Of a stretch of DNA of 64,000 nucleotides, positions 15,178-22,990 are shown piece after piece. The stretch spans positions 62,001 through 126,000 of the forward strand of contig UQMF01000002.1 in the NCBI GenBank assembly GCA_900542145.1, read 5' to 3'. Under the pieces are notes generated by a model. The model searched no databases. It was not told the origin of the DNA and was given only the letters and a program-made list of their open reading frames with translations. The position numbers and the translations under genes were made by a program. The number at the start of each line of letters is the position of its first letter. Position 1 is the stretch's first letter. The stretch comes from an uncultured Oscillospiraceae bacterium (GTDB taxonomy: Bacteria > Bacillota > Clostridia > Oscillospirales > Ruminococcaceae).

Positions 15178-16241
15178 TAGCATAGCTTTTCTCCTGTAAT
15201 TTCATTGCGTTCTTTCCAGCACTGCGGGTCTGGGGCGTACATATTTCCGGTGTAGCCGAATGTTACTGCGGGACAGCCCCTGCAATAGCCGCGAAGCTCG
15301 CATTTGCCGCATTTCTCGAACTTGCTCCACTGCCTGTATTGGTCAAGCTCAGCACCGTTGAACAGGTCGTAGAGCGAGGTTTCGAATACATTTCCGATTC
15401 TGGATTCCATGCGGCGGCAGGCGTAAACATCGCCGGTCGGGATTATAGTCATGTGACCTGTTCCGCAGTGGCAGCCGTCGTAAATTACGTCAGGGTCGCT
15501 GTTTTCCGGGAGCTTGAATAAGCCGTTTTCGTAGAGGTACAGCGTCCAGAGGTGATCTTTTAGCTGGAACGTAGTGGTGCAGCCGTTTGCCCTGTGATGT
15601 TCGAATCTCCTGTGGCACATATCCATGAATTCGCGGTACTGCTGCGGGGGAATGTGGTATTCCTCGGACTTCTGACCGCTGGTGGGGCAGTATCTTCCGA
15701 ACGCGAATACGTCAACGTTTTTTTCTGCGCACAGGTCGATGAGCTGCGGAAAATCCCCGATATTCGCGCTGGAAACTGTGGACATTATCGCGCAGAACAT
15801 TCCTGCGTTTTTTATGCAGTCAATCTTCTCAATGGTGGTGTCGAACGAACCGGGCTTGCGGAACATGTCATGGGTTTCGCGCATTCCGTCAAGGGAAAGC
15901 TGGTACTTCACACAGCCGTGCTCACGGAGCTTCCGGCATACTTCGTCGTTCAGGTGAAACGGATTTCCGAGGATAGCCCAGCGGATATTCTTTTCTTTCA
16001 GCCTTGCAGCAAGCTTCCAGAAGTCCTTATGTAAAATCGGGTCGCCGCCTGTGATGTAGATATAGGGTGTTCTGCCGAGCCTATCGCACATGTCCTCTAT
16101 GCTAGCGAGTACCTGTTCCATTCTGTCGAACGGCATTTCGGTGAGCTTTTTGCAGTTGTCCTCTGCGAAGATGTAGCAGTGCTTGCAGCGCTGGTCGCAG
16201 GTGTCGGTAATGTGCCACTGGAAGGCAAAATAGGGTTTCAT
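15177..16241 (-). CDS. Radical SAM/SPASM maturase, ACGX system
   Basis: A 354-residue enzyme with the radical SAM cluster C15-x3-C19-x2-C22 near the N-terminus and a Cys-rich SPASM domain at the C-terminus (CHCGTGH, VYACRR, CGKCELRGYCRGC) that would hold auxiliary iron-sulfur clusters. Such enzymes modify ribosomally made peptides. The Cys-rich ACGX-repeat peptide encoded directly upstream is the obvious substrate; the pair matches a family pair I recall from genome annotation as the ACGX system. A GGAGG site lies 8 bp before the ATG. The type of crosslink made is not known to me. Confidence 0.88.
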   Translation of the reverse strand: MKPYFAFQWHITDTCDQRCKHCYIFAEDNCKKLTEMPFDRMEQVLASIEDMCDRLGRTPYIYITGGDPILHKDFWKLAARLKEKNIRWAILGNPFHLNDEVCRKLREHGCVKYQLSLDGMRETHDMFRKPGSFDTTIEKIDCIKNAGMFCAIMSTVSSANIGDFPQLIDLCAEKNVDVFAFGRYCPTSGQKSEEYHIPPQQYREFMDMCHRRFEHHRANGCTTTFQLKDHLWTLYLYENGLFKLPENSDPDVIYDGCHCGTGHMTIIPTGDVYACRRMESRIGNVFETSLYDLFNGAELDQYRQWSKFEKCGKCELRGYCRGCPAVTFGYTGNMYAPDPQCWKERNEITGEKLC

Positions 16242-16270
16242 AGCGGTATCCTCCGATGATAGTTGCTCAG

Positions 16271-16294
16271 GGACAGCCGGAAATCCGGCTGTCC
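16271..16294. promoter_or_regulatory. Hairpin between precursor and maturase genes
   Basis: GGACAGCCGG and CCGGCTGTCC pair perfectly over 10 bp around an AAAT loop. It lies between the stop of the ACGX peptide gene and the start of the radical SAM gene, with no T-run. It may stabilise the precursor mRNA or partly block read-through so that more peptide than enzyme is made; this role is inferred. Confidence 0.6.
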
Positions 16295-16312
16295 GGGGTT
16301 GCGAAGTTTGTT

Positions 16313-16522
16313 TTACTTCTTGTCAGGGTCGGCTGCGCCGCATGCAGAGCCGCAAGCGGAAGCAGGAGCCTTGGGGTCAGCTGCGCCGCAGGCAGAAGCG
16401 GGAGCCTTGGGGTCGGCTGCGCCGCATGCAGAACCGCAAGCGGAAGCAGGCTTGTCAGCAGGGTCAGCAGTTCCGCAGGCTGTGCCGGAAAATACAGCTA
16501 CATTCTTTAATGTTTCACTCAT
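16313..16522 (-). CDS. ACGX-repeat RiPP precursor peptide
   Basis: A 69-residue peptide with a short leader (MSETLKNVAVFSG) followed by six Ala-Cys-Gly-X units (X = Thr, Ser or Ala) with cysteines at 16, 29, 33, 45, 57 and 61. The unit ADPKAPASACG repeats with a 12-residue period, so the DNA has 36-bp tandem repeats. AGGAGGT lies 7 bp before the ATG and a dedicated promoter is present. The regular cysteine spacing beside a radical SAM/SPASM gene marks it as a modified peptide precursor. The mature product and its function are unknown. Confidence 0.85.
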   Translation of the reverse strand: MSETLKNVAVFSGTACGTADPADKPASACGSACGAADPKAPASACGAADPKAPASACGSACGAADPDKK

Positions 16523-16564
16523 GTTTGTAACCTCCTGTATTACTCGGATCTCTCCTGTGATTAC

Positions 16565-16593
16565 AGTATATCACGAGTTTTCAGCGCGCACAA
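16565..16593 (-). promoter_or_regulatory. Promoter of the ACGX/SirTM gene string
   Basis: On the minus strand, TTGTGC (16588-16593) and TATACT (16565-16570) with a 17-bp spacer and a TGA before the -10. The weak -35 fits a promoter that needs an activator. Confidence 0.65.
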
Positions 16594-16605
16594 GTACGCA
16601 CTTTC

Positions 16606-16632
16606 AGGTTACATAGTTACCTCGGGGTTACC
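16606..16632. promoter_or_regulatory. Possible operator repeats
   Basis: Three half-sites read GGTTAC-ATA-GTTACC-TCGGG-GTTACC on the plus strand. They lie just upstream of the weak -35 of the ACGX promoter, a position suited to an activator. The binding protein is not identified. Confidence 0.4.
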
Positions 16633-16741
16633 TTTGCACAGCAATGCCGTTTGTTCCACGAAAAAAATTTTGATTATTGTTTTCAGCATTTGAAGCCGGG
16701 GAGCGTGGGAAGCTCGTTTATCTCTATACCGACAACTTTGT

Positions 16742-16770
16742 TTGACATTTTGTGAGTTTAGTGTTATAAT
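16742..16770 (+). promoter_or_regulatory. Consensus promoter before the dockerin remnant
   Basis: TTGACA (16742-16747) and TATAAT (16765-16770) with a 17-bp spacer, a full sigma-A consensus. Only a decayed gene follows. Between this and the ACGX promoter (16633-16741) I see no other feature. Confidence 0.75.
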
Positions 16771-16886
16771 TGAAACATCGACAAATTCCCGTTTATCGGA
16801 CATATACGCAAATTCGTCCTCATAATTTAATAGCTGCACATGGGGCAGTAGGAAGATTGCTCTATTTTAATTTACGGAGGTGCCGA

Positions 16887-17135
16887 TATGCAGGCGCCGT
16901 GTGCGGATACAATGTCGGCAGCATTTCTACAAGCAGTGCATTGGCAGATGTTTCCGGCGACATTGCTGTCGGCGGCGTGTGCGGAGTCGGCAAGAGCAGC
17001 AATATCACCAACTGCTACTATAACAAGTACAGGTGCACAGAAAGAAATCTTTCCGGTGACATGAACAACGACGGCGTATCCAACGCCCTGGACGCTTCCG
17101 CAATACTGAAATATATAGTGGGTATTGCGGCGTAA
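16887..17135 (+). pseudogene. Remnant of a GLUG/dockerin secreted protein
   Basis: The frame encodes a GLUG-type repeat (AGAVCGYNVGSISTSSA...VGGVCGVGKSSNITNCYYN) and then half a dockerin with one calcium loop (GDMNNDGVSNALDASAILKYIVG). There is no signal peptide, no catalytic module and no second dockerin repeat. A ribosome-binding site (GGAGGT) and ATG at 16888 exist but open a different frame. I read this as the 3' end of a deleted extracellular, cellulosome-type gene joined to a foreign promoter region. Confidence 0.65.
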
Positions 17136-17156
17136 CGGCGTGATCATTTGAAACAG

Positions 17157-17190
17157 AATCTCCCACCTGGCGACAGGTGGGAGATTTCAT
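17157..17190 (+). terminator. Bidirectional terminator
   Basis: A perfect 13-bp stem AATCTCCCACCTG/CAGGTGGGAGATT (17157-17169 and 17174-17186) has a GCGA loop and is followed by TCATTTT. It separates the dockerin remnant from the convergent TIR gene. Confidence 0.85.
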
Positions 17191-17216
17191 TTTATAAGTA
17201 ATTGCGCTGGGTAATC

Positions 17217-19871
17217 TCACTCGATTCTGACCCATATAGCAGGGAAGACTAATTCAGGAGTCGTGGTGGATACCGTGGAATCCGCGTCAAGCACTCCGTC
17301 GCGCCCCCAGCTGTGTAGAGTGGCGTTCTTGGGAGTTTTAAGCATGGTGCATATGGTGCTTGCATACCTGTCCGGATTCAGAGCCCTGGTGAACATGGAA
17401 GAAGCCTGGGCGTAGTTCAGCAGAAAGACATTATCGCTGCCGTCGGCGGAAATAAGCGTTTTTTCATAGTCAGAGAATACGCTGTCATAGAACTCCCCGT
17501 TGAGCCAGGCGCGCAGTGAGCAGTCCGCCCATGCGGAATTCCCGTTGGTGTCAAAGGGCAGGTATTCCACCGCCTCTTCTGTAACCAACAGCGCCCGGTT
17601 GCCCTCTGTTTTGAGGACTTTCCAGTCGATCGAGGTCTTTATTTCGGTGTCGCTTATGTAGTATTCCCCGAAATTCACAGCGCTCTCCCAGTTGTCGCCG
17701 TTCAGCAGCTCGTTGCGGAGCGTGGCAAGATAGGGTCTGGCAGGCTCATAGTCGCGCAGCTTGAAGGACAGGATACTGTATGCGCTTCTTTTGTCATGCT
17801 CCTCCAGCTTCTCAAGCGCTATAGTAAGCCAGCAGTCGCAGTACATTTCATGGCTGTCGAGGTAATTTCCCAGCTTGGAAAGCTGGTCTATCGCTTTGTA
17901 GTATTGCTTGGAGTTGTACAGCACCTTTGCGTAATTGTACAGCGAATCCTTCGCCCGGTCATCGCTGTCCGACCACCCGGAAATCTTGCTGAACATCTCA
18001 TACGCGGTCTGATACGCTCCTAGGTCGTATTTCTCCTCGGCACGGACATACTGTATCCTTTTCAGCTGGTCGTTGCTGCCGGAAAGTGATCTGATCTCCT
18101 TAAGGACAGCTTCGGCTGAATCAAGGTCGCCGCTGTCAATAAGTTCAAGCGCATATTGGTACAGACAAATGTTTTTCCGGCTGACAGAATCGTAATACGA
18201 GCCAAGTGCGTCAAACGCTTCCGCGGCTGACTTGAGGTCGCCGGCGTTTTCGATCTTCTCCGCAAGTTTATAGCTGCACTCATTTGCTTTCTGGGCGGAA
18301 TCCTGGTAGCCGCCGAGCCGCAGATACATACTCTGCGCGGTTTCCGGATCGCCGCTTTCAAGAAGCTGTCCTGCCTGCATGTAGCGGCATTTCTTTACCC
18401 AGTCCGCGCTGTCCTCGTAGCTGCCGAGAGAAATAAAGACAGCCTCCGCTTCCCGGAATTCCGCGTTTTCGTACAGGGATTTTCCCTGCTCGTAGCGTGG
18501 GTCCACGCTTGAAATTTCGGGCTCCGGCGCGTCTGTCTGACCGTTGGGGAAAAGCACGATCACCGCTCCCACGATAAGTCCTGCGGCGACTATTCCGGCA
18601 GGCAGCAGCCGGAACGGGAAGCGCTTCTTGACCGGCTTGACTTTCGCGGAATACACCTCGCTGGCACTGTCCGGGATCGCGCTTTCAAGGGCGCGGTCCT
18701 TTTCCGCGAGTTCCTTCGCATGCAGCTTCTCCTGCGCGGAAAGCGCGTATTTCTTCAGCTTCAGCCGTATCGCTTCGCTTCCGTACTGCATGGCAAGGCG
18801 GTAGTTTTCCGAGGTGGTTATGTCGGCAGGTAGGTTCCCCAGTTCCTCCTCAGCGGTCAGGCGGTATTCGCACAACAGCCGGATAAGTGCGGCTTCCGCA
18901 GGGAACTGCGCTTCGATTTTGCCGCAGATCTCCTCCGCCTCGTGGAATTCACGGTCGGAGAGCATGATGTATGCCCGGCGCACCAGCGGCGAAGCGCCCT
19001 GCGCTGTTTTGTCGTGGGATTTCCCGGAAATCAGCGCCGCTATGCTCGCGATAATATCCTGCTCGAATCCGAGGTTCGCCGCATTTACCGCCTGGAAGCG
19101 CGATAATTCCGGCGGAAGATCGCCGGGAAGCACACCGTAGAGGATCGGTATGACCGCCCTGCCGCGTAAATCTTCGGACAGGAACCGACCGCAGATATTC
19201 ATTACCGTGACATCGTTGAAGATATCAGCGCCGGTCACCGCGATCAGCAGCACCTTTGTGGAATTCACGGCTGCGTAAATATAAGGCTCCCATTCGCTCC
19301 TTGCCCTGTCCGCAAGCGTAATGTCGGTGCAGAACACGTTGAATTTTTCGGAAGCCAGCCTGTTGTAAAGCTCCGTGGAGCGCTTTGCCGCTTCCGGGGA
19401 ACTTCCGCAGCACAGCAGCACGTCGTATTCTATCCCGACCGCCAGCCCGGAGATCTCACGCTGCTTTTCGGCGATGAGCGCGGCGATACTCTCCATGAAT
19501 CCGCGCTGCTTGTCGCCGGCGAATTTCACAGCCTGCTGAAAGTCGCTGTCAGAAAGGAAGGAGTGCGCCTGGGTCCTTAGCAGCGTCAGTCCGCCGTCCG
19601 CAAAGAACAGCACGCCGTATCTGCACAGTGCCAGCGCCCAGTAGAGGTCGGCGTCGGTGGGGGACAGGCTTATCATCTTTTCATAGAGTTGGATAGCCTT
19701 GTCGTATCTCTGCTCCTTCCGGAGCTGCTCCGCACGGGTGAGCAGTCCGCGCTTTTCCGCGCTGTCGATGAGCGGAACGCTCTGGAGCCGGTTGCAGCCC
19801 GGGCACTCGCAGACGGTTGAGCCGGAAAGCTCCAGCGGTGTTCCGCAGAACCTACAGATAAATGCAGCCAA
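17217..19871 (-). CDS. Zinc-ribbon/TPR/degenerate TIR/TM/TPR/DUF6273-like protein
   Basis: An 884-residue membrane protein. In order it has a zinc ribbon (CRFC...CPGC, residues 6-26), a TPR-like segment (40-85), a TIR-like fold (~148-275), a membrane helix (near residue 430), a long array of TPR-like units with a recurring Y-x-D-S motif, and a C-terminal domain (IDWKVLKTEGNRALLV..., LRAWLNGEFYDSVFS) resembling DUF6273. Compared with the paralogue encoded just upstream, the TIR has lost the catalytic Glu position (Ile226) and the FICYKESD loop, so it is probably not an NADase. A TTG start follows AGGTGAG, 21 bp after the upstream gene. A regulatory or receptor role is inferred. Confidence 0.7.
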   Translation of the reverse strand: MAAFICRFCGTPLELSGSTVCECPGCNRLQSVPLIDSAEKRGLLTRAEQLRKEQRYDKAIQLYEKMISLSPTDADLYWALALCRYGVLFFADGGLTLLRTQAHSFLSDSDFQQAVKFAGDKQRGFMESIAALIAEKQREISGLAVGIEYDVLLCCGSSPEAAKRSTELYNRLASEKFNVFCTDITLADRARSEWEPYIYAAVNSTKVLLIAVTGADIFNDVTVMNICGRFLSEDLRGRAVIPILYGVLPGDLPPELSRFQAVNAANLGFEQDIIASIAALISGKSHDKTAQGASPLVRRAYIMLSDREFHEAEEICGKIEAQFPAEAALIRLLCEYRLTAEEELGNLPADITTSENYRLAMQYGSEAIRLKLKKYALSAQEKLHAKELAEKDRALESAIPDSASEVYSAKVKPVKKRFPFRLLPAGIVAAGLIVGAVIVLFPNGQTDAPEPEISSVDPRYEQGKSLYENAEFREAEAVFISLGSYEDSADWVKKCRYMQAGQLLESGDPETAQSMYLRLGGYQDSAQKANECSYKLAEKIENAGDLKSAAEAFDALGSYYDSVSRKNICLYQYALELIDSGDLDSAEAVLKEIRSLSGSNDQLKRIQYVRAEEKYDLGAYQTAYEMFSKISGWSDSDDRAKDSLYNYAKVLYNSKQYYKAIDQLSKLGNYLDSHEMYCDCWLTIALEKLEEHDKRSAYSILSFKLRDYEPARPYLATLRNELLNGDNWESAVNFGEYYISDTEIKTSIDWKVLKTEGNRALLVTEEAVEYLPFDTNGNSAWADCSLRAWLNGEFYDSVFSDYEKTLISADGSDNVFLLNYAQASSMFTRALNPDRYASTICTMLKTPKNATLHSWGRDGVLDADSTVSTTTPELVFPAIWVRIE

Positions 19872-19892
19872 TATTTCTCACCTGCCCTTTGC

Positions 19893-22031
19893 TTAATTCG
19901 CCGAGCTGCCGGAATCCGCGCTCTTCATGTTCAGGGTCTCCACGATCTGGGCTTCCGCGTCGGAATAGTCGCCAAGCTCGTTGAATATGGTTATCGCGTC
20001 GTTGTAATTCCCGGCTTTGCGCAGCTGAATGGCGTAGTTGTACTTCGCCTTGTTGTACTGCTCCGCCGAATCCTTGTAGTCGCCCAGATCCTTAAAGTTT
20101 TTCATTGCAACCTCGTATTTGCCGCGGTCGCAGAGATTTTGGGATTCGCGATAGAGGCAGCTTTTTGCGCGCTCCGGGCTGTCCGAAAATTCGCCGATTT
20201 CAGTGAATTTCTGCGCTGCCTGGGCGTACATTCCGCGCTCCTCCCAGTCGGTTGCCAGCGCGTATTTGCAGAGCACCGCGTATCTGCGGCTGTCCTTGTA
20301 GTTCCTCAGACGGTCGAACAGGTCGGCGGCGTCAGTATATTTACCTTTTTCGTACAGATCCATTGCCGAAGTGTAGTAATCATTAATCAACGAGCTTTGC
20401 TGATAGTACAAATTATCAGTGTACTCCTGCCTTGTGGTTAGCAGCGTACTGTTGAACCGCTCTATTCTTGTGTTGTTTTTTGCAGCACGGATACCCACTC
20501 CTGCGATGGTAAGGACGGAAGCGAAGACCGTGGACAAAATCGTGTACTTTTTCCGCTTCGACTTGTGGGAACGCTGGGCGATCATCAGGTTCTGCAGCTG
20601 CTGGCTTTTTTCCTGCTCCTCGTGGGCTTTGATCGTTTCGTTGCACTGCCTGTAAAGCTCGGCGCAGTCCAGATAGTCGGTCATATCTCCCAGGAGCGAC
20701 CTTGCTTCGAACAGTTCTGACTTGCTTTCCGCGGATTCCAGCAGATGTTTTGCGCGCTTGTAATTACGCTCGTTTTCAGTCTTGCGCTGCTCCTCAAGCA
20801 TTCTGGTGTACTCTTTCATGGCGACAGAATGCTCGTTCTCGAGCCAGGATTTCAGGTCATCGTCGCCGAAGCGCAGAATTTTGGCGTAGTTTCCCGATGT
20901 GGAGAAATCCGAACTGGTGTATTCATGCAGTTTGTCCGGCTCGGTGATGTGGTATTCCGCAAGCAGTTTTATAAGGTAGGCGCCGGCGTTTTCCGGATCG
21001 CAGTCCAGCGCCTTTTCGCAGAGCTCGTCGGCGCGTGCGAACTGCTTTTCCTCGAGGAACATCTGTGCCCTGCGGAGCATTCCGGAGGTATCCGTGGGTT
21101 CGTCCGGCTTCTGCTCCGGCTCCGGCACAGAGGATTTCCCGATGATCTTGCGTATTCCGCGGATAAGCTCCTCCTCGAATCCCGGCTCGGACATATCCAT
21201 CGCATGAAGGTGGCTGAACTCAGCCGGGAGATGCTCCTTCAGCATATCCTTGTACAGTGTGACGAGCGTGCCCTCGCCCTTTTCCGCCATTCTCGCAAGG
21301 TATCTGCTCCATTCGTTTTTCACCCAGACCGCATTCATGTTTTCGGGAGAGGTGCCGACAACAAGCATGACCTTTGCGGAATTGAGCGCCGCGAATATGT
21401 ACGGCTCGAACTCCGTGCCTGCCTTGTTTTCCAGGGTGATATGCGAGAAGAACACCCTCCATCCCTCGGCGCAGAGCGTCCTGTAAAGTCCTGCTGCAAG
21501 CGCGGAATCCTCGGTCCGTCTGCCGTACCTGTCGCTTTCCTTGTAGCATATGAAAATATCGTAGGGCTGCTCGTTCAGCGAAACTGACAGTATCTCTGCA
21601 CGGAGCTTGTCAAGCGCCTGGGCTTCCAGTATGTAGATACGCTTCTGGTCGCCGTTTTCCGTTATCCGGACAGCCTTGCGGTAATCCTCGTCATCAATGA
21701 CGGAGGTGTACTGTATCCTGTTGATGGTCGGAATACGCCGGTGGGATTTCGGCTCCTCGACGTATTCCACGCCGTAGCGGCAGAGTACCTTCGACCAGTA
21801 GACGTCGGGTTCGTCCGGGCATTTCCGGGCTATCTGCTCATATATTGACGCCGCGCGGTCGTATTCACCGTTGCGGCGCAGTTCCTCGGCGCGCTCCCAG
21901 AGAAGCGATTCCTCGTCGAATCCGAGAATAGGAACGGTCTGCTGAACTCCGCAGTAGCCGCACCTGACTACTGACGTCCCGGGCTTTATTTCAAGTCGTG
22001 CGCCGCAGCAGCGGCAGAGTAATACTGGCAT
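19893..22031 (-). CDS. Zinc-ribbon/TPR/TIR membrane protein
   Basis: A 712-residue paralogue of the downstream gene. It has a zinc ribbon (CRCC...CGYC, 6-27), a TPR-like helix pair (45-75), a TIR domain (~155-300) with YDIFICYKESD and FFSHITL, then W236-V-K-N-E240, where the Glu matches the catalytic position of NAD-cleaving TIRs. A membrane helix follows near residue 510, then TPR-like Y-x-D-S repeats to the C-terminus. With the TIR inside and the repeats likely outside, it could sense envelope cues. The ATG at 22031 has AGAGGT 7 bp upstream; the GTG three codons earlier would overlap that site. Two promoters precede it. Confidence 0.75.
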   Translation of the reverse strand: MPVLLCRCCGARLEIKPGTSVVRCGYCGVQQTVPILGFDEESLLWERAEELRRNGEYDRAASIYEQIARKCPDEPDVYWSKVLCRYGVEYVEEPKSHRRIPTINRIQYTSVIDDEDYRKAVRITENGDQKRIYILEAQALDKLRAEILSVSLNEQPYDIFICYKESDRYGRRTEDSALAAGLYRTLCAEGWRVFFSHITLENKAGTEFEPYIFAALNSAKVMLVVGTSPENMNAVWVKNEWSRYLARMAEKGEGTLVTLYKDMLKEHLPAEFSHLHAMDMSEPGFEEELIRGIRKIIGKSSVPEPEQKPDEPTDTSGMLRRAQMFLEEKQFARADELCEKALDCDPENAGAYLIKLLAEYHITEPDKLHEYTSSDFSTSGNYAKILRFGDDDLKSWLENEHSVAMKEYTRMLEEQRKTENERNYKRAKHLLESAESKSELFEARSLLGDMTDYLDCAELYRQCNETIKAHEEQEKSQQLQNLMIAQRSHKSKRKKYTILSTVFASVLTIAGVGIRAAKNNTRIERFNSTLLTTRQEYTDNLYYQQSSLINDYYTSAMDLYEKGKYTDAADLFDRLRNYKDSRRYAVLCKYALATDWEERGMYAQAAQKFTEIGEFSDSPERAKSCLYRESQNLCDRGKYEVAMKNFKDLGDYKDSAEQYNKAKYNYAIQLRKAGNYNDAITIFNELGDYSDAEAQIVETLNMKSADSGSSAN

Positions 22032-22150
22032 ATGTGGCACCTCTTAATGTTTCGATTTCATCTGTCGGTAGTAAACGCAGAATAATCCCTTTTGGCTGGT
22101 GGGAGGAAGTGTGTTTTCATGTTTGCAATATAAACTATCGCCTTGGTATT

Positions 22151-22179
22151 ATTATAACATTTTCCCGAAAAGATGTCAA
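22151..22179 (-). promoter_or_regulatory. TIR operon promoter, proximal
   Basis: On the minus strand, TTGACA (22174-22179) and TATAAT (22151-22156) with a 17-bp spacer, about 115 bp before the TIR gene start. Confidence 0.82.
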
Positions 22180-22319
22180 TATATCTGGAAAATCTGCTGA
22201 AATCAGGAAATCAATCAGCCGTTTGTACAGAAATCTTGTTGGAGGAAATCAGCGTGCCCCGGAAATCGCCGCATGATGCTGTCCTCATTTCAGGCTTTCT
22301 TAACGGTATCGTTTGATTT

Positions 22320-22348
22320 ATTATACCACTCTAAGAGGAAAAAGTCAA
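22320..22348 (-). promoter_or_regulatory. TIR operon promoter, distal
   Basis: On the minus strand, TTGACT (22343-22348) and TATAAT (22320-22325) with a 17-bp spacer. Between the two promoters a 19-codon frame starting with ATG (MRRFPGHADF...) might be a leader peptide, but support is weak. Nothing else is seen in 22032-22432. Confidence 0.7.
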
Positions 22349-22432
22349 TATACCAGCCCGAAAACCGAAACATTTTCCTTTTTCGTTTGTTTTATTAAGT
22401 GAAAGGGTAATTATACGAAAGGAGGCGGCGGA

Positions 22433-22990
22433 ATGGACAAAGGCGCAGAGGCATACAGGCGGTTCCTGGCAGGGGAGGATAACGCGCTGGAGCAGGTCAT
22501 TGACCTGTACAAGGACAGCCTGATATTCTTCCTCATGCAGTACGTCAAGGGAATGGACATCGCGGAGGAACTCACGGAGGATACCTTCGTGGCACTGGCG
22601 GTGAAACGTCCGTTATTCCGGGAGAACGCGAAATTCCGGACGTGGCTGTTCACGATAGCCCGGAACAAGGCGCTGAACTACCTGCACAGCGCAGCATTCC
22701 GGAGGAATGTGCCGATAGACGAGGCGGAGGAGGTATTCCTGCCGGGCAGTCCGGAGCAGCGCCTGCTGGAGCAGGAACGCTACCGCTCGCTGTACGGCGC
22801 GATGAGCAGACTCACGGCAAACCAGCGTGAAATGATCTGGCTCGTATATTTCGAGGATATGAGCATTTCCCAGGCGGCGAGCATTATTCACAAGACGCAG
22901 CGGCAGGGGAACAGCATTCTGTTCCGGGCAAGGCAGAGCCTTAAAGCGATTCTGGAAAAGGAGGGCTTTGAGTATGAAAACAAGTCATGA
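22433..22990 (+). CDS. ECF-type RNA polymerase sigma factor
   Basis: A 185-residue sigma-70 family factor of the extracytoplasmic-function type. Region 2 (IDLYKDSLIFFLMQYVKG...RTWLFTIARNKALNYLH) and region 4 (LTANQREMIWLVYFEDMSISQAA) are both present, with a ~35-residue linker. GGAGG precedes the ATG by 6-7 bp. The next gene overlaps its 3' end and encodes a membrane-anchored protein, the usual place for an anti-sigma factor. Its own promoter is not clear; autoregulation is possible but no duplicate motif was found. Confidence 0.9.
   Translation: MDKGAEAYRRFLAGEDNALEQVIDLYKDSLIFFLMQYVKGMDIAEELTEDTFVALAVKRPLFRENAKFRTWLFTIARNKALNYLHSAAFRRNVPIDEAEEVFLPGSPEQRLLEQERYRSLYGAMSRLTANQREMIWLVYFEDMSISQAASIIHKTQRQGNSILFRARQSLKAILEKEGFEYENKS

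Noticed and set aside
16330..16500. Repeats in the ACGX gene as a possible CRISPR or minisatellite
   Set aside because: The period encodes a 12-residue peptide repeat in a well-supported precursor gene; no spacers are present.
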